This document shows positions 27,345-37,200 of a stretch of DNA of 56,081 nucleotides, one piece after another (the stretch's first letter is position 1; every line of letters starts with the position of its first letter). The notes under the pieces were generated by a model. The model was not told the DNA's origin. It saw only the letters and a list, made by a program, of their open reading frames with translations, and ran no database searches. The stretch is taken from NCBI GenBank assembly GCA_041299015.1, contig JBFYWB010000031.1:1-56081 (forward strand). The letters run 5' to 3'. The position numbers and the translations under genes were made by a program. The DNA comes from JARFQH01 sp041299015. Lineage in GTDB: Bacteria > Desulfobacterota > Desulfobacteria > Desulfobacterales > SG8-13.

Positions 27345-29447
27345 ATGGATACGTTGTTGCTTGAAATCGGGGCGGAAGAAATTCCGGCCGGCTACATCAC
27401 CCCGGCCCTGGAGTCACTGGCTTCCCGGCTGCATCAAAGGCTGACCGAGGCCCGCATCGAACACGGCGCCGTCAAAACCTATGGCACGCCGCGCCGACTG
27501 GCCGTTACGGTCGAGCAGCTCGCTGCCCGGCAGAAACCGATGAAAACGGAACTCATCGGCCCACCGGCCGCAATCGGTTTCGATCAGAACGGCCATCCCA
27601 CCATGGCGGCGCGCAAATTCGCGGAAAAAGCCGGTGTTCCGGTCGAACGCTTGCGCACCGCCCAAACCGCCAAGGGCGCTTACCTGGCTGCCGACAAAAC
27701 CGAAGGCGCCCAGTCCACCCGCAGCCTGCTGAAAGAGATCCTGCCGGAGGTGATCTTGGCGACGCCCTTTCCGAAGAAAATGCGCTGGGCCGCTCTCGAC
27801 ATCGAATTTGCGCGGCCGATCCATTCCACGGTGGCTTTGCTGGGCAAAAACGTCGTTCAGTTTCAGCTCGGCAACTTGAAGAGCGGGCGCTATACCCGCG
27901 GCCATTACTTCATGTCGCCGGGCCGGGTTAAGATTCAACAGAGCCAGGAGTACCCCGACGTGCTCAGGACCGCCAACGTGCTGGTCGATATAGGCGAGCG
28001 CAAAAAGATCCTGCAGCGCGAAATCGCCACTGTCGCCAAGAAACTCGGCGGGCGCATTCTTCCCGACCCCGAACTGGAGGACATTAACACCAACCTGGTC
28101 GAGTATCCGGTGGCCGTGGCCGGAAAATTCGACGAGGGGTTTCTCGAGGTTCCCGACGAGGTGTTGATCAATTCCATGCGCGAACATCAAAAATATTTCG
28201 CGGTGGTCGACGAGAAGAACCGGTTGATGCCCTGCTTCATCTCCGTTAACAACACCAAGGCCCGTGACATGTCGCTGGTGGCCAGGGGCCACGAGCGCGT
28301 GATTCGGGCGCGCCTGGCGGATGCCCAGTTTTTCTACCGGGGCGATCTCGAAGTGACCAACGATCATCGGGTCGAACAGCTCAAAGGGGTTTTGTTTCAG
28401 GCCCAGCTGGGCACGATGTTCGCCAAGACCGAACGGGTGACCCGTATCGCGGAGTACCTGGCGGATACCGTCGCTGCCGACCGAAAATCGTCCGCCGATC
28501 TGAAAAGCAACGTCAAGCGTGCGGCCCACCTGTGCAAGGCCGATCTCGTGAGCCACATCGTCGGTGAATTCCCCAAACTCCAGGGCGTGATGGGCAGAAT
28601 TTACGCAACCACAGCCGGTGAACCGGCGGAAGTCGCCGCCGCCATCGAGGAGCACTATCGTCCGGTTTATTCGGGAGCGCCGTTGCCGGAGACGACCACG
28701 GGGGCGATCCTCGGGCTGGCCGACAAGATCGATTCGATTTGCGGCTGTTTCAGCGTGGGGTTGGTCCCGACCGGAGCGTCGGATCCTTACGCCCTGCGGC
28801 GGCAAGGGATCGGCATCGTTCAGATCATGCTGGACAAGGGGTTTTCCTTTTCCCTGTCGGCACTGATTCAAAAGAGCCTGGGTCTTTTCGGCAAGAAGAG
28901 CCAGCGCGAACTGGCCGAGCTCACCGCGGGTGTTTACGACTTCATCAAAAACCGTATCTCACACCTGCTGGCCGAAGAAGGATTCTCCAAGGACGTGATC
29001 GCGGCCGTGGTCGATATCTCCGGCGACGATATCCCCGCGGTCTGGAATCGCGTCAGAGCGCTCGAATCGCTGAAGGCGCAGCCTGATTTCGAACCCCTGG
29101 CGGTTGCGTTCAAGCGGGTCGGCAACATCATCAAAAAATCCGGCTCCGCGGCCCGGCTGCGCGGGCCGCAAAAGGTCGATCCGACGCTTTTCGAACACCA
29201 AAGCGAGGGGGCTTTGTACGCCGCATTCCAGGAAGCCGAAAAAAAGGCGGCGGCGGCGGTCGAGCGCGGACGCTTCGATCAGGCCCTGCGGCAGATCGCC
29301 GCTCTGCGCGGCAGCGTGGATGCTTTTTTCGATGGGGTGATGGTGATGACCGACAAGAAGCGGCTGCGTGATAACCGCCTGGCCCTGCTGAGCTGCATTG
29401 CGGGGTTGTTCGAAAAATTTGCCGATTTCTCCAAGATTTCCAGTTAG
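27345..29447 (+). CDS. glyS: Glycine-tRNA ligase beta subunit
   Basis: tRNA-binding subunit of the bacterial glycyl-tRNA synthetase (700 aa; E. coli 689). Opens with LLLEIGAEEIPAGYITPA; central HD-like region (RAAHLCKADLVSHIVGEFP, LQGVMGRIYA) and GASDPYALRRQGIG, with the C-terminal DALR-like anticodon-binding domain (FFDGVMVMTDKKRLRDNRLALLS). The ATG has AGAGGTAACC just upstream. An intrinsic terminator follows at 29466-29505, ending the run that began at mfd. Confidence 0.98.
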   Translation: MDTLLLEIGAEEIPAGYITPALESLASRLHQRLTEARIEHGAVKTYGTPRRLAVTVEQLAARQKPMKTELIGPPAAIGFDQNGHPTMAARKFAEKAGVPVERLRTAQTAKGAYLAADKTEGAQSTRSLLKEILPEVILATPFPKKMRWAALDIEFARPIHSTVALLGKNVVQFQLGNLKSGRYTRGHYFMSPGRVKIQQSQEYPDVLRTANVLVDIGERKKILQREIATVAKKLGGRILPDPELEDINTNLVEYPVAVAGKFDEGFLEVPDEVLINSMREHQKYFAVVDEKNRLMPCFISVNNTKARDMSLVARGHERVIRARLADAQFFYRGDLEVTNDHRVEQLKGVLFQAQLGTMFAKTERVTRIAEYLADTVAADRKSSADLKSNVKRAAHLCKADLVSHIVGEFPKLQGVMGRIYATTAGEPAEVAAAIEEHYRPVYSGAPLPETTTGAILGLADKIDSICGCFSVGLVPTGASDPYALRRQGIGIVQIMLDKGFSFSLSALIQKSLGLFGKKSQRELAELTAGVYDFIKNRISHLLAEEGFSKDVIAAVVDISGDDIPAVWNRVRALESLKAQPDFEPLAVAFKRVGNIIKKSGSAARLRGPQKVDPTLFEHQSEGALYAAFQEAEKKAAAAVERGRFDQALRQIAALRGSVDAFFDGVMVMTDKKRLRDNRLALLSCIAGLFEKFADFSKISS

Positions 29448-29465
29448 ATGCTACTCATAAACGAG

Positions 29466-29505
29466 AATCCCCTGGCCGGTCGTCGCAAGCGGGGGATTTT
29501 TTGTT
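29466..29505 (+). terminator. Rho-independent terminator after glyS
   Basis: AATCCCC (29466-29472) pairs with GGGGGATT (29491-29498) around a GC-rich loop, followed by a T-rich run (TTTTTTGTTTTT). It sits between glyS and the next small gene. Confidence 0.8.
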
Positions 29506-29528
29506 TTTCAGGACAAAAAGGAAATGAC

Positions 29529-29783
29529 ATGGCCTACGATCCGCACAAGGACAAAATGATTGAACTGTGGAAGTGCCAGGAAACCGGTCTGATGGTCTCG
29601 ATCAACCGTTACGGGGACGGCGAGCCAAAAGTGCAGATCGGTCCCCGGATCCTGGCCAAGAAAGACGGCACCGAGCGGGCGCCGGCGAAGGCGGGACGGC
29701 TGAGTATCGAGGATGTCCTGTGGCTCTACGAGATCATCGATGAAGTCAAAGAGAAACTGTCCGATTTGGCCAAACCGGCGTGA
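29529..29783 (+). CDS. Conserved-looking small hypothetical protein (84 aa)
   Basis: I do not recognise the family. The protein is charged and soluble, with a compact mixed sequence (MIELWKCQETGLMVSINRY, KVQIGPRILAKKDG, LSIEDVLWLYEIIDEVKEKL) that reads like a small beta domain followed by a C-terminal helix. Start at ATG 29529 with AAGGAAATGAC just upstream. Earlier in-frame starts fall in the glyS terminator. It lies directly behind that terminator and ahead of the nucleoside phosphorylase gene. Confidence 0.75.
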   Translation: MAYDPHKDKMIELWKCQETGLMVSINRYGDGEPKVQIGPRILAKKDGTERAPAKAGRLSIEDVLWLYEIIDEVKEKLSDLAKPA

Positions 29784-29871
29784 GGCCCATTGCGTCGCCG
29801 GCCGATGAGACCGGCGGCGGGCTATCGTTCCGGTAAATCGGCCCAGCGAACCCCCGGATAGGCGATCCTTC

Positions 29872-30708
29872 ATGACACCTTCCAAAGACCGGAGCGGTCG
29901 ATCGGGAAACCGTCCGGCAGACGTCGATCGTCTTGCCGGCGACGATGCCGTGGTCAAACCCGTCAAGGGGAAAAGAACGCCGGATACGGGGCGCCTTGCG
30001 GTTTTGGCCGGCACCTCCGTCGATCTCGACCGGTTGGTGGCGGCGTTGGGGCTCTCCGGGCTTGCTCCGCGTCCGCTCTTCACGAGCCGTCTGTACGTCC
30101 GGGCTTTCAAGGATGCCGAGGCGGTATCTCTCATCGGCCCGATCGTGGGCGCTCCCTACGCGGTTATGCTCCTGGAGACCCTGGCCGCCTGGGGCGTCCG
30201 GCATTTCTTTTTCTTCGGTTGGTGTGGTGCCGTATCCCCTGCGGTCAAAATCGGGGACATCCTGGTGCCGACCGCGGCCTTTATCGACGAGGGAACATCG
30301 GTTCACTACCGCGTTTCGCGGAGGGTGCCGACGGTTTCCCATCCGACACCGGCCTTAGTCGAACGGATCAGGCGGCTGCTGGAACCGGAGGAGACCCGCC
30401 TGCACACGGGGGCGGTCTGGACCACGGACGCGATCTTCAGGGAAACTCCCGAGAAGATCAAGCGCTTTCGGAACAAAGGCGCTCTGGCCGTCGACATGGA
30501 GACCTCGGCGCTTTTCTCTGCCGCTCACTATCGGGGCGTCGGCATCGGCGGAATTCTGGTGGTGTCTGACGACCTGTCTTCACTTCACTGGGTGCCGGGG
30601 TTTAAAACCGAAGCCTTCGCTTCGGGAAGGTTCCTGGCGTGCGAGGTGATCAAACGTTTATGCCAACCCCTGTCGAACCACAAGTCGCCCGAAGGGTCGC
30701 AGAGCTGA
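29872..30708 (+). CDS. Nucleoside phosphorylase family protein
   Basis: 278-residue enzyme of the PNP/UDP phosphorylase superfamily, which cleaves the glycosidic bond of purine or related nucleosides. Visible are GTSVDLDRLVAALG at the core start, FFFGWCGAVSPAVKIGDILVP (phosphate-loop region), AVDMETSALFSAA (ribose-binding Met-Glu) and LVVSDDLSSLHW (catalytic Asp in SDD). The first 45 residues are polar and unrelated to the fold, so a later start is possible, though no better site exists. Specific substrate (MTA, futalosine or a purine nucleoside) cannot be read. Its last 49 bases overlap the start of ligA. Confidence 0.8.
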   Translation: MTPSKDRSGRSGNRPADVDRLAGDDAVVKPVKGKRTPDTGRLAVLAGTSVDLDRLVAALGLSGLAPRPLFTSRLYVRAFKDAEAVSLIGPIVGAPYAVMLLETLAAWGVRHFFFFGWCGAVSPAVKIGDILVPTAAFIDEGTSVHYRVSRRVPTVSHPTPALVERIRRLLEPEETRLHTGAVWTTDAIFRETPEKIKRFRNKGALAVDMETSALFSAAHYRGVGIGGILVVSDDLSSLHWVPGFKTEAFASGRFLACEVIKRLCQPLSNHKSPEGSQS

Positions 30709-32675
30709 GAGCGGCCCTCCACCATCACAATCACCGTTACCATGTTCTCGACGACCCGGAGATTTCGGACGCCGAGTACGATGCCCTGATGCAGGAGCTG
30801 ATCCGACTCGAAACCGACCATCCGCAACTTGCCAGCCCGGATTCACCCACGGCGCGGGTCGGGGCGCCGCCGTTGGCTAGATTCGAAACCGTGAGCCATG
30901 CGGTCCCGATGCTGAGCCTTGAAAACGGGTTCGGCGAAGCCGATATCCGGGCCTTTGACGACAGGGTGCGCAAGCAGACGGGCCGAAAGACGGTTCTGTA
31001 TACGGCCGAGCCCAAACTGGACGGCGTTGCGGTCGGGCTCGTCTACGAGGGTGGCCGGCTGATGCGGGCCGCCACCCGCGGCGACGGCGTCACCGGCGAG
31101 GTGATCACCGCCAATGTGAAAACAATCGCGGCTGTGCCGCTCGTGCTGCTCGATGCGCCCGGACGACCGACCCCGGGGTTCCTGGAGGTCAGAGGTGAAA
31201 TTTTTCTGGAACGGGAAGGGTTCAGGAAGCTGAACGCGGAGCGCCGCGAGAAAGGGTTGACCCTGTTCGCCAATCCGCGCAATGCGGCGGCGGGTTCTCT
31301 GCGTCAGCTCGATTCGCGGATGACCGCCCGCCGGCCGCTGAGCATTTACGTCTACGGTGTTGGATCGACGGAAAACCTGGATGTAGCGTCACAGGGGGAC
31401 CTTCTGCGGCGGTTGCAGCAGTTGGGTTTCAGGATCAATCCGCTCACCCGTTCCGCGATCACCATCGCGCAGGCGCTCGAAGTCTACGGCGAGCTGGAAG
31501 AAAAGCGTCACGGCCTGCCGTATGAAATCGACGGCATGGTCATCAAGGTTGACCTCCTCTCCGATCAGCTCCGCCTGGGCAGTACCTCCAGAAGTCCGCG
31601 CTGGGCGATTGCTTATAAATTTCCCGCGGTTCAGGCGACGACCCGCGTCGAGGCCATCGAGGTGCAGGTCGGTCGCACCGGAAAGCTGACACCGGTGGCC
31701 CATCTCAAGCCGGTTCGGGTCGGTGGTGTCACGGTCAGCCGGGCAACCCTGCACAACGAGGACGAGGTCAGAAAAAAAGATGTCAGGATCGGCGACCACG
31801 TGCTGGTCCAGCGCGCCGGGGACGTCATTCCCGAGGTCGTCAAGGTGATTGAGACCAAGCGCAGCGGTGCTGAAACGCTGTTTGAAATGCCGAAGCACTG
31901 CCCGGTATGCGGGTCGTCGGTCGTCCGTGAAGACGGGGCCGCCGCCACCCGTTGCGTCAACGCCAACTGCCCGGCCCAGATCAAAGCGCGCATCAAGCAT
32001 TTCGCCGCCAAGGGGGCCTTCGACATCGACGGCCTGGGTGACCAGTTGATCGACCAGATGGTCGCCAAGAAGGTCATCGCCTCATTTGCGGATCTTTTCA
32101 CCCTGGATCAGCCCACGGTCGAAGGTCTCGAGCGCATGGGGAGCAAATCCGCCCGCAACCTGATCGACAGCATCGCCGCCAGCCGGCAAATTTCACTGCA
32201 CCGCTTCCTATATGCACTGGGCATCGGCCATGTCGGGGAACATGTCGCCCGGATACTGGCCGAACGCTTCACGGGGCTTGACGATCTATCGAAGGCCACC
32301 CGGGAAGAACTCGAGGCCATTCCGGAGGTCGGGCCGATCGTGGCGGCAAGCGTCGTCAACTTTTTCAACCAGGCCGAAAACCAGAACCTGCTGCGGCAGT
32401 TGCTGCAAAATGGCGTGGTCATCCGGCATGCGCCCCCTGCACGACGGATGCCGCTGGCCGGCCGTTTTTTCGTTTTGACCGGTGCACTCAGCGGCATGAC
32501 CCGCCGTCAGGCTCAAGAACTGATCGCGGCCGCGGGCGGACAGGTCAGCGGCACGGTCAACCGCAATACGGATTACCTCGTCGCCGGCAACGCCCCCGGA
32601 TCCAAGCTCCAGCGCGCCCGGGAGTTGGGCGTGGCCGTCATCGACGAAGCGGAATTGCGCCGGCTCATCGGCTGA
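30660..32675 (+). CDS. ligA: NAD-dependent DNA ligase
   Basis: Seals nicks in replication and repair using NAD. 671 aa, as in E. coli. Domain Ia (HHHNHRYHVLDDPEISDAEYD), adenylation domain with the AMP-accepting Lys119 in AEPKLDG, OB fold, Cys4 zinc finger (CPVCG and CVNANCPAQ), helix-hairpin-helix repeats (ALGIGHVGEHVARIL, LEAIPEVGPIVAASV), and a C-terminal BRCT domain (GRFFVLTGALSGMTRRQAQELI). Start ATG 30660 has GAGGTGATC as a ribosome site eight bases upstream; a GTG at 30639 is poorer. The gene begins 49 bases inside the nucleoside phosphorylase gene, in another frame, implying translational coupling. Confidence 0.97.
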   Translation: MPTPVEPQVARRVAELRAALHHHNHRYHVLDDPEISDAEYDALMQELIRLETDHPQLASPDSPTARVGAPPLARFETVSHAVPMLSLENGFGEADIRAFDDRVRKQTGRKTVLYTAEPKLDGVAVGLVYEGGRLMRAATRGDGVTGEVITANVKTIAAVPLVLLDAPGRPTPGFLEVRGEIFLEREGFRKLNAERREKGLTLFANPRNAAAGSLRQLDSRMTARRPLSIYVYGVGSTENLDVASQGDLLRRLQQLGFRINPLTRSAITIAQALEVYGELEEKRHGLPYEIDGMVIKVDLLSDQLRLGSTSRSPRWAIAYKFPAVQATTRVEAIEVQVGRTGKLTPVAHLKPVRVGGVTVSRATLHNEDEVRKKDVRIGDHVLVQRAGDVIPEVVKVIETKRSGAETLFEMPKHCPVCGSSVVREDGAAATRCVNANCPAQIKARIKHFAAKGAFDIDGLGDQLIDQMVAKKVIASFADLFTLDQPTVEGLERMGSKSARNLIDSIAASRQISLHRFLYALGIGHVGEHVARILAERFTGLDDLSKATREELEAIPEVGPIVAASVVNFFNQAENQNLLRQLLQNGVVIRHAPPARRMPLAGRFFVLTGALSGMTRRQAQELIAAAGGQVSGTVNRNTDYLVAGNAPGSKLQRARELGVAVIDEAELRRLIG

Positions 32676-32721
32676 TCGGAAAGCACGGCATTCTGGAACG
32701 GCTGGTTTCAAGAGGTGAATC

Positions 32722-33003
32722 ATGACGGAAAAAGTCAGGGCCCGCATCATTATCAGCGGAATCGTCCAGGGGGTTTTCTTCAGGGTCGAGACCCAGCGGG
32801 CCGCCCAAAGATACGGCGTCAACGGCTGGGTGCGGAACAAAAGCGACGGCACGGTCGAGGCGGTCATCGAAGGGGAACGGCACAAGGTCGACGACATGCT
32901 TAACTGGTGCCGGAAGGGGCCGCCTCGGGCGGTCGTAAGTCAGGTGGATGTCGAGTGGGGCGACTATACGGGCGCAATGGCCGATTTTCGCGTGACCCGC
33001 TGA
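32722..33003 (+). CDS. acyP: Acylphosphatase
   Basis: Small enzyme (93 aa) that hydrolyses acylphosphates such as acetyl phosphate. The phosphate-binding Arg of VQGVFFRVETQRAA and the catalytic Asn of VNGWVRNKSDGTVEAVIEG are both present. The ATG is preceded by AGAGGTGAATC. It ends about 85 bases from the convergent ftsY gene and follows ligA by 46 bases. Confidence 0.95.
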   Translation: MTEKVRARIIISGIVQGVFFRVETQRAAQRYGVNGWVRNKSDGTVEAVIEGERHKVDDMLNWCRKGPPRAVVSQVDVEWGDYTGAMADFRVTR

Positions 33004-33087
33004 TGCGGCAACCAGCACCGGGAAGCAAAGGGGGCCCGCTGAGCTTAAAGATCCCGCCCGGCCATCAATACCAGCCAGCGCAAGCGC

Positions 33088-34170
33088 TCAAAGCAATGCG
33101 TCGACAAACCGGCGCGGATCGAAAACCTGCAGATCTTCGATTTTTTCGCCGACACCGATGTATTGAAGCGGAATGTTCAGCCGGTCGTGAATACTGATCA
33201 CAATACCGCCTTTGGCGGTGCCGTCCAGTTTCGTCAGGGCAATACCGGTGACCCCCAGAGCCTCGTTGAACAGCTTGGCTTGCGACAGCGCGTTCTGACC
33301 GGTGGTGGCATCCAGGACCAGGAGCACCTCATGGGGGGCATTCGCCAGCGCCTTGGCGATCGAGCGCTTGATTTTCTTGAGTTCTTCCATCAGGTTGGTT
33401 TTGGTGTGGAGACGGCCGGCGGTATCCACCAGGACAACGTCGGCCTCGCGGGCACACGCCGCTTCGATACCGTCGTAGGCGACGGCGGCCGGGTCTGCAC
33501 CGTCCTTGTGCCGGACGATATCCGCTCCCGATCTTTCGGCCCAGATGGCGAGTTGCTCGACGGCGGCCGCACGAAACGTGTCGGCCGCGGCAATCAGCAC
33601 CTTTTGGCCTTCCCCCTGAAATCGGGCGGCCATTTTCCCGATCGTCGTGGTCTTGCCGACCCCGTTGACCCCAACGACCATGATGACATGCGGCCGGTAT
33701 ACACCGGCCGCGCGTTCCGGCGGTTGCTTCTCCAACAGGTCGAGGATTTCCTCGCGCAGTGCTTTTTTGAGCGTTGCGGCATCATGGATCCGGGAGGTTT
33801 TCCGCAAGACACGCTGCATCAGACCCGTGGCGGTTTGAACACCGATGTCGGCGGTAATCAGGATCTCCTCGAGGTCCTCCAGCATGTCATCGGCGCCGGT
33901 CTTGGGCGCCGCAAACAGCCTATCGAGATCGGTGGTCAGCAGCCGGCGGGTTTTCGCGAGACCTCGGCGCAGCCGTTTGAAGATGCCCTCGGCCTCCGCG
34001 TCCGGCGCGGTCGATACGGCATCGGCCGGTGCCTGCGGTCCTTCGGATGAAACCGCGCCGGGGGCGGCCGGGTCGCCCGGAGACGGCTCTGACAGAGAGT
34101 TTTCGGGCGCCTCGCGGGCCGTGACGGGGGTGTCTTTTTGCGCCGGTTTATTTTTCCGGAACCAACTCAC
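33088..34170 (-). CDS. ftsY: Signal recognition particle receptor FtsY
   Basis: SRP-family GTPase that docks ribosomes translating membrane proteins at the inner membrane. 360 aa. Acidic, Pro/Ala-rich A region about residues 10-60, N helical domain about 65-145 (RLRRGLAKTRRLLTTDLD), then the G domain: GVNGVGKTTTIGKMA (G1), DTFRAAAVEQLAIWA, DTAGRLHT (G3), TKLDGTAKGG (G4), and the GVGEKIEDLQVF closing motif. Start is GTG 34170 (MSWFRKNKP), the only candidate in front of the A domain. It lies 30 bases behind smc, on the same strand; smc-ftsY pairing is common. Confidence 0.97.
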   Translation of the reverse strand: MSWFRKNKPAQKDTPVTAREAPENSLSEPSPGDPAAPGAVSSEGPQAPADAVSTAPDAEAEGIFKRLRRGLAKTRRLLTTDLDRLFAAPKTGADDMLEDLEEILITADIGVQTATGLMQRVLRKTSRIHDAATLKKALREEILDLLEKQPPERAAGVYRPHVIMVVGVNGVGKTTTIGKMAARFQGEGQKVLIAAADTFRAAAVEQLAIWAERSGADIVRHKDGADPAAVAYDGIEAACAREADVVLVDTAGRLHTKTNLMEELKKIKRSIAKALANAPHEVLLVLDATTGQNALSQAKLFNEALGVTGIALTKLDGTAKGGIVISIHDRLNIPLQYIGVGEKIEDLQVFDPRRFVDALL

Positions 34171-34200
34171 TGCGGGGCTCTCTTCTTGTCTTTTACTTTT

Positions 34201-37200
34201 TCAGCGATCCAGATTGACCGACACCACCTTGGAAACCCCTTTGGCCTCCATGGTGATGCCGAACAGCATGTCGGCGAACTCCATGCTCTTTTTGTTGTGG
34301 GTGACCATCACGATCTGTGATTTTTCGCCGATCAGTTTCAGCAAGTTGTTGAAGCGGAAAACATTGGCTTCGTCCAGCGGGGCGTCGATTTCGTCCATCA
34401 GGCAGAAGGAAGCCGGGCGGATCAGAAAAAGCGAAAAGATGAAGGCGATGGCGGCCAGGGCCTTCTCGCCGCCGGACAGCAGGCTCATACGGGTCAGCTT
34501 CTTGCCCGGTGGGTGGATCATGAGTTCGACACCGGTTTCGAGGGGTTTGTCCGGTTCGGTGAGAACCAGCTTGGCACTGCCGCCTTCGAAGAGTCGCGGA
34601 AATACGTCGGTGAGTTTCTGGTTGACCTGGTCGAAGGTTTCCATGAACCGCTGCTGGGTGATGCGGTTGATCTTCCGGATGACCTTGTGCAAATCATCGA
34701 TCGCCTTCTGAAGATCTTCGCGCTGCTCGCAAAGAAAATCGTGCCGCGATTTGAGCTGCTCGTATTCGTTGATGGCCGCCAGGTTGACATCACCGATGCG
34801 GCTGATTCTCTCCCGCAAACGGCTCAGTTGCTCTTCATCGGCGGCGGTCGAAATCTCGGCTCCTTTTGCCGCCTGAAGCTCTTCGCGGAGAGTTGCGAGT
34901 TCCGCCTCGTATGCGTCAAAAGGCTTGTGATAGTGTTCAACGAGCCTTTCAACGACGGTGTCGCGGTGAACTTGTCGCTGGGTCTGCTCGATTTCGAGCA
35001 GGCGGGTTTTCTCCAGGATCTTGTCGCGCTGGCTCTGCAGCTCCGCGATGATGCCGTCGTTGTCTTTGAGTTGGGCATCGATGGCGGAGTAGGCGGATTC
35101 ATTTTCGCCGAGAACCTCTTCAAGCTGTTTGAGTTCCGCGTAGATCCGCGCCAGAGCCGCCTCGTGTTCGCCGATGGTGTTCTTCGCGGCGGAGGCCCTG
35201 CGGCTCTTCAGAGCGATGTCCTCGGCCAGACTCTTCAGGCGCGTGCTGCCGTCTTCCTGGAACTCCTGCAGACGCCTCAGGGTGTTGCTGCCGTTGTCGA
35301 GCCGGGCGCTCAGCGCCGTCAGGGTGAGTTTCAAATCGATGACCTTCTGATTGAAGGCTTCCACTTCCCCGGCTACGCCGTCGGTCTGCCGCGTTTTTTC
35401 GGCGACTTCCTCGCGCGCGGCTGTAATGGACGATGTCAACTGCGCCAGAGCCGTGTTATATCGGGCCATTTCAGTGTCGATGTCGCTTTCCTCGCCCAGG
35501 AGCTGGTCGTGTTCCAGTTCGAGGATCTCGAGGTGCCGCACGGCGTGTTTGAGCTCCTCGGATGCGCGGTAGAGGGTCTTCTCGGCGTCGACCGCCTCGG
35601 CGTCGACGCTCTTTTTCCGTTCGTAGAGCTGCTGCAGATCGGTTTCGATTTTGCGAACATCGCTTTCAGCCGATTGCTGCCGCACGCGGGCTTCTGCGAG
35701 GGCCTGCTCGCAGGCGTGAACCCGCTGCTCCAGGGTTTTTATTTCCTGTTTCTTGGCCAGGATGCCGGGCAGCTTGTCTAGGCTGCCCCCGATCATGAGC
35801 CCTTGGCGGGAAATGACATCGCCCTGCTTGGTGACCATCGTTGCCCGGCGACGGTTGCCGGTGAAGACCGCCAGGCCCGCATGAATGTCTTCCGCGACGG
35901 TGACGTGTCCCAGAAGGGCTTCCGCGATCGCCTCATAACCGGTTTTGACCGTGACATGGTTGAGCAGGCGGTTTGACGCCGCCTGCGCGGGGTGCCGCTC
36001 CTCTTCGATCTGCATTAGCGCCGCAACCGGTATGAACCCGCTGCGGCCGGCGCTGTGGGACTGAAGGTACTCGATGGCGCGCACGGCGGTCTGGGGGGCG
36101 TCGACCAAAACGTACTGCAGCGCCTCTCCCAGGACGGCTTCGACCGCCGCTTGATATTCCGGTAACGGATCGAGTATATCCGCCAGAAGTCCGACGATGG
36201 CCCCATTGCGCCCGCCCCTTGCGATTGCGGCGGCGGCCGGGTCGGTGCAAACCGGGCCGCAAGCGAATTCGGGTGCCCGCATGATCGCCTTGACGCCGTC
36301 GCGGTACCACTCGAAATTTTCCTCCATCTTTTTCAGGGCCGAAAATTTCGATCGGGCCGCGCTGCGTTCGATCTCGAGCGTCTGGACCTGTTTGACCTGC
36401 CGGGCGAGGTGCTCTCGTTTTTCAGCGTGGAGCCGCCGCACCTGCTCCAGCTCTGCATTCAGAGCGGCGGCCTGCTGTGTCAACCGGTCCAGCTCGGCCG
36501 TGCTGCTGTTTTCCGTGGTGCGTCCTTGGGCGACTCTTTTGCGGGCAACGGCGATCTCCTCCCCGATCCGCTTCAGGCGGCGCTGCAGATTTTCCTTGTT
36601 GCTGGCGGTATGTTGAAAAATATTGCGGTAGCGGGCTTCCTCGGCCAGGCGGTCCATCAGGGCGGTCTTGCTGATGTCCAGTGCGGCGGTCAGGGCGTCT
36701 CGCCGGGTCTTGATCCCGTCTGCGGCGGCCTGTTCGCGGTGCAGGTCCTGGCGGACGGCGGCGGTCTGTGCCCGCAGGTGGTTAATGTCGTCTTGCGACG
36801 CGACTATTTCCGCGTCGATTTTACGGTTCTTGCCCTCTAGATCGTCGCGGGCGGCCTGGAGCTCTTTTACCTCGGCGGTGAGCCGTTCGATTTCCTGGCG
36901 TTGATGGCTGAGGTCGCCTTCCGTGCGGTCGATTTTACGCAGCAGTTCGTATTTGTGCGCTTTCTGAACCGCGATCGCCTGGTTTTTCTGCGCGCGCTGC
37001 AACTTGATTTCTTCAACGGCGGCGTCGAGCTTCTTGAGCCGGGAGGTGTTTCCGAGGTCGGCGTCTTGGAGTTCTCCGAGCAGCCGCTCGGTTTCGTCGC
37101 ACCGGCGGCTCAAGCGCTCGAAATTGATCAGCGACAGACGGATATCGAGGGCGTCGGCCCGGCGCTGATACTGCTTGAAGTGCTCGGCCTTGCGGGCCTG

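Noticed and set aside
27414..28871. 485-codon antisense open frame in glyS
   Set aside because: Shadow of glyS; repetitive Gly/Arg/His-rich translation with no family likeness.
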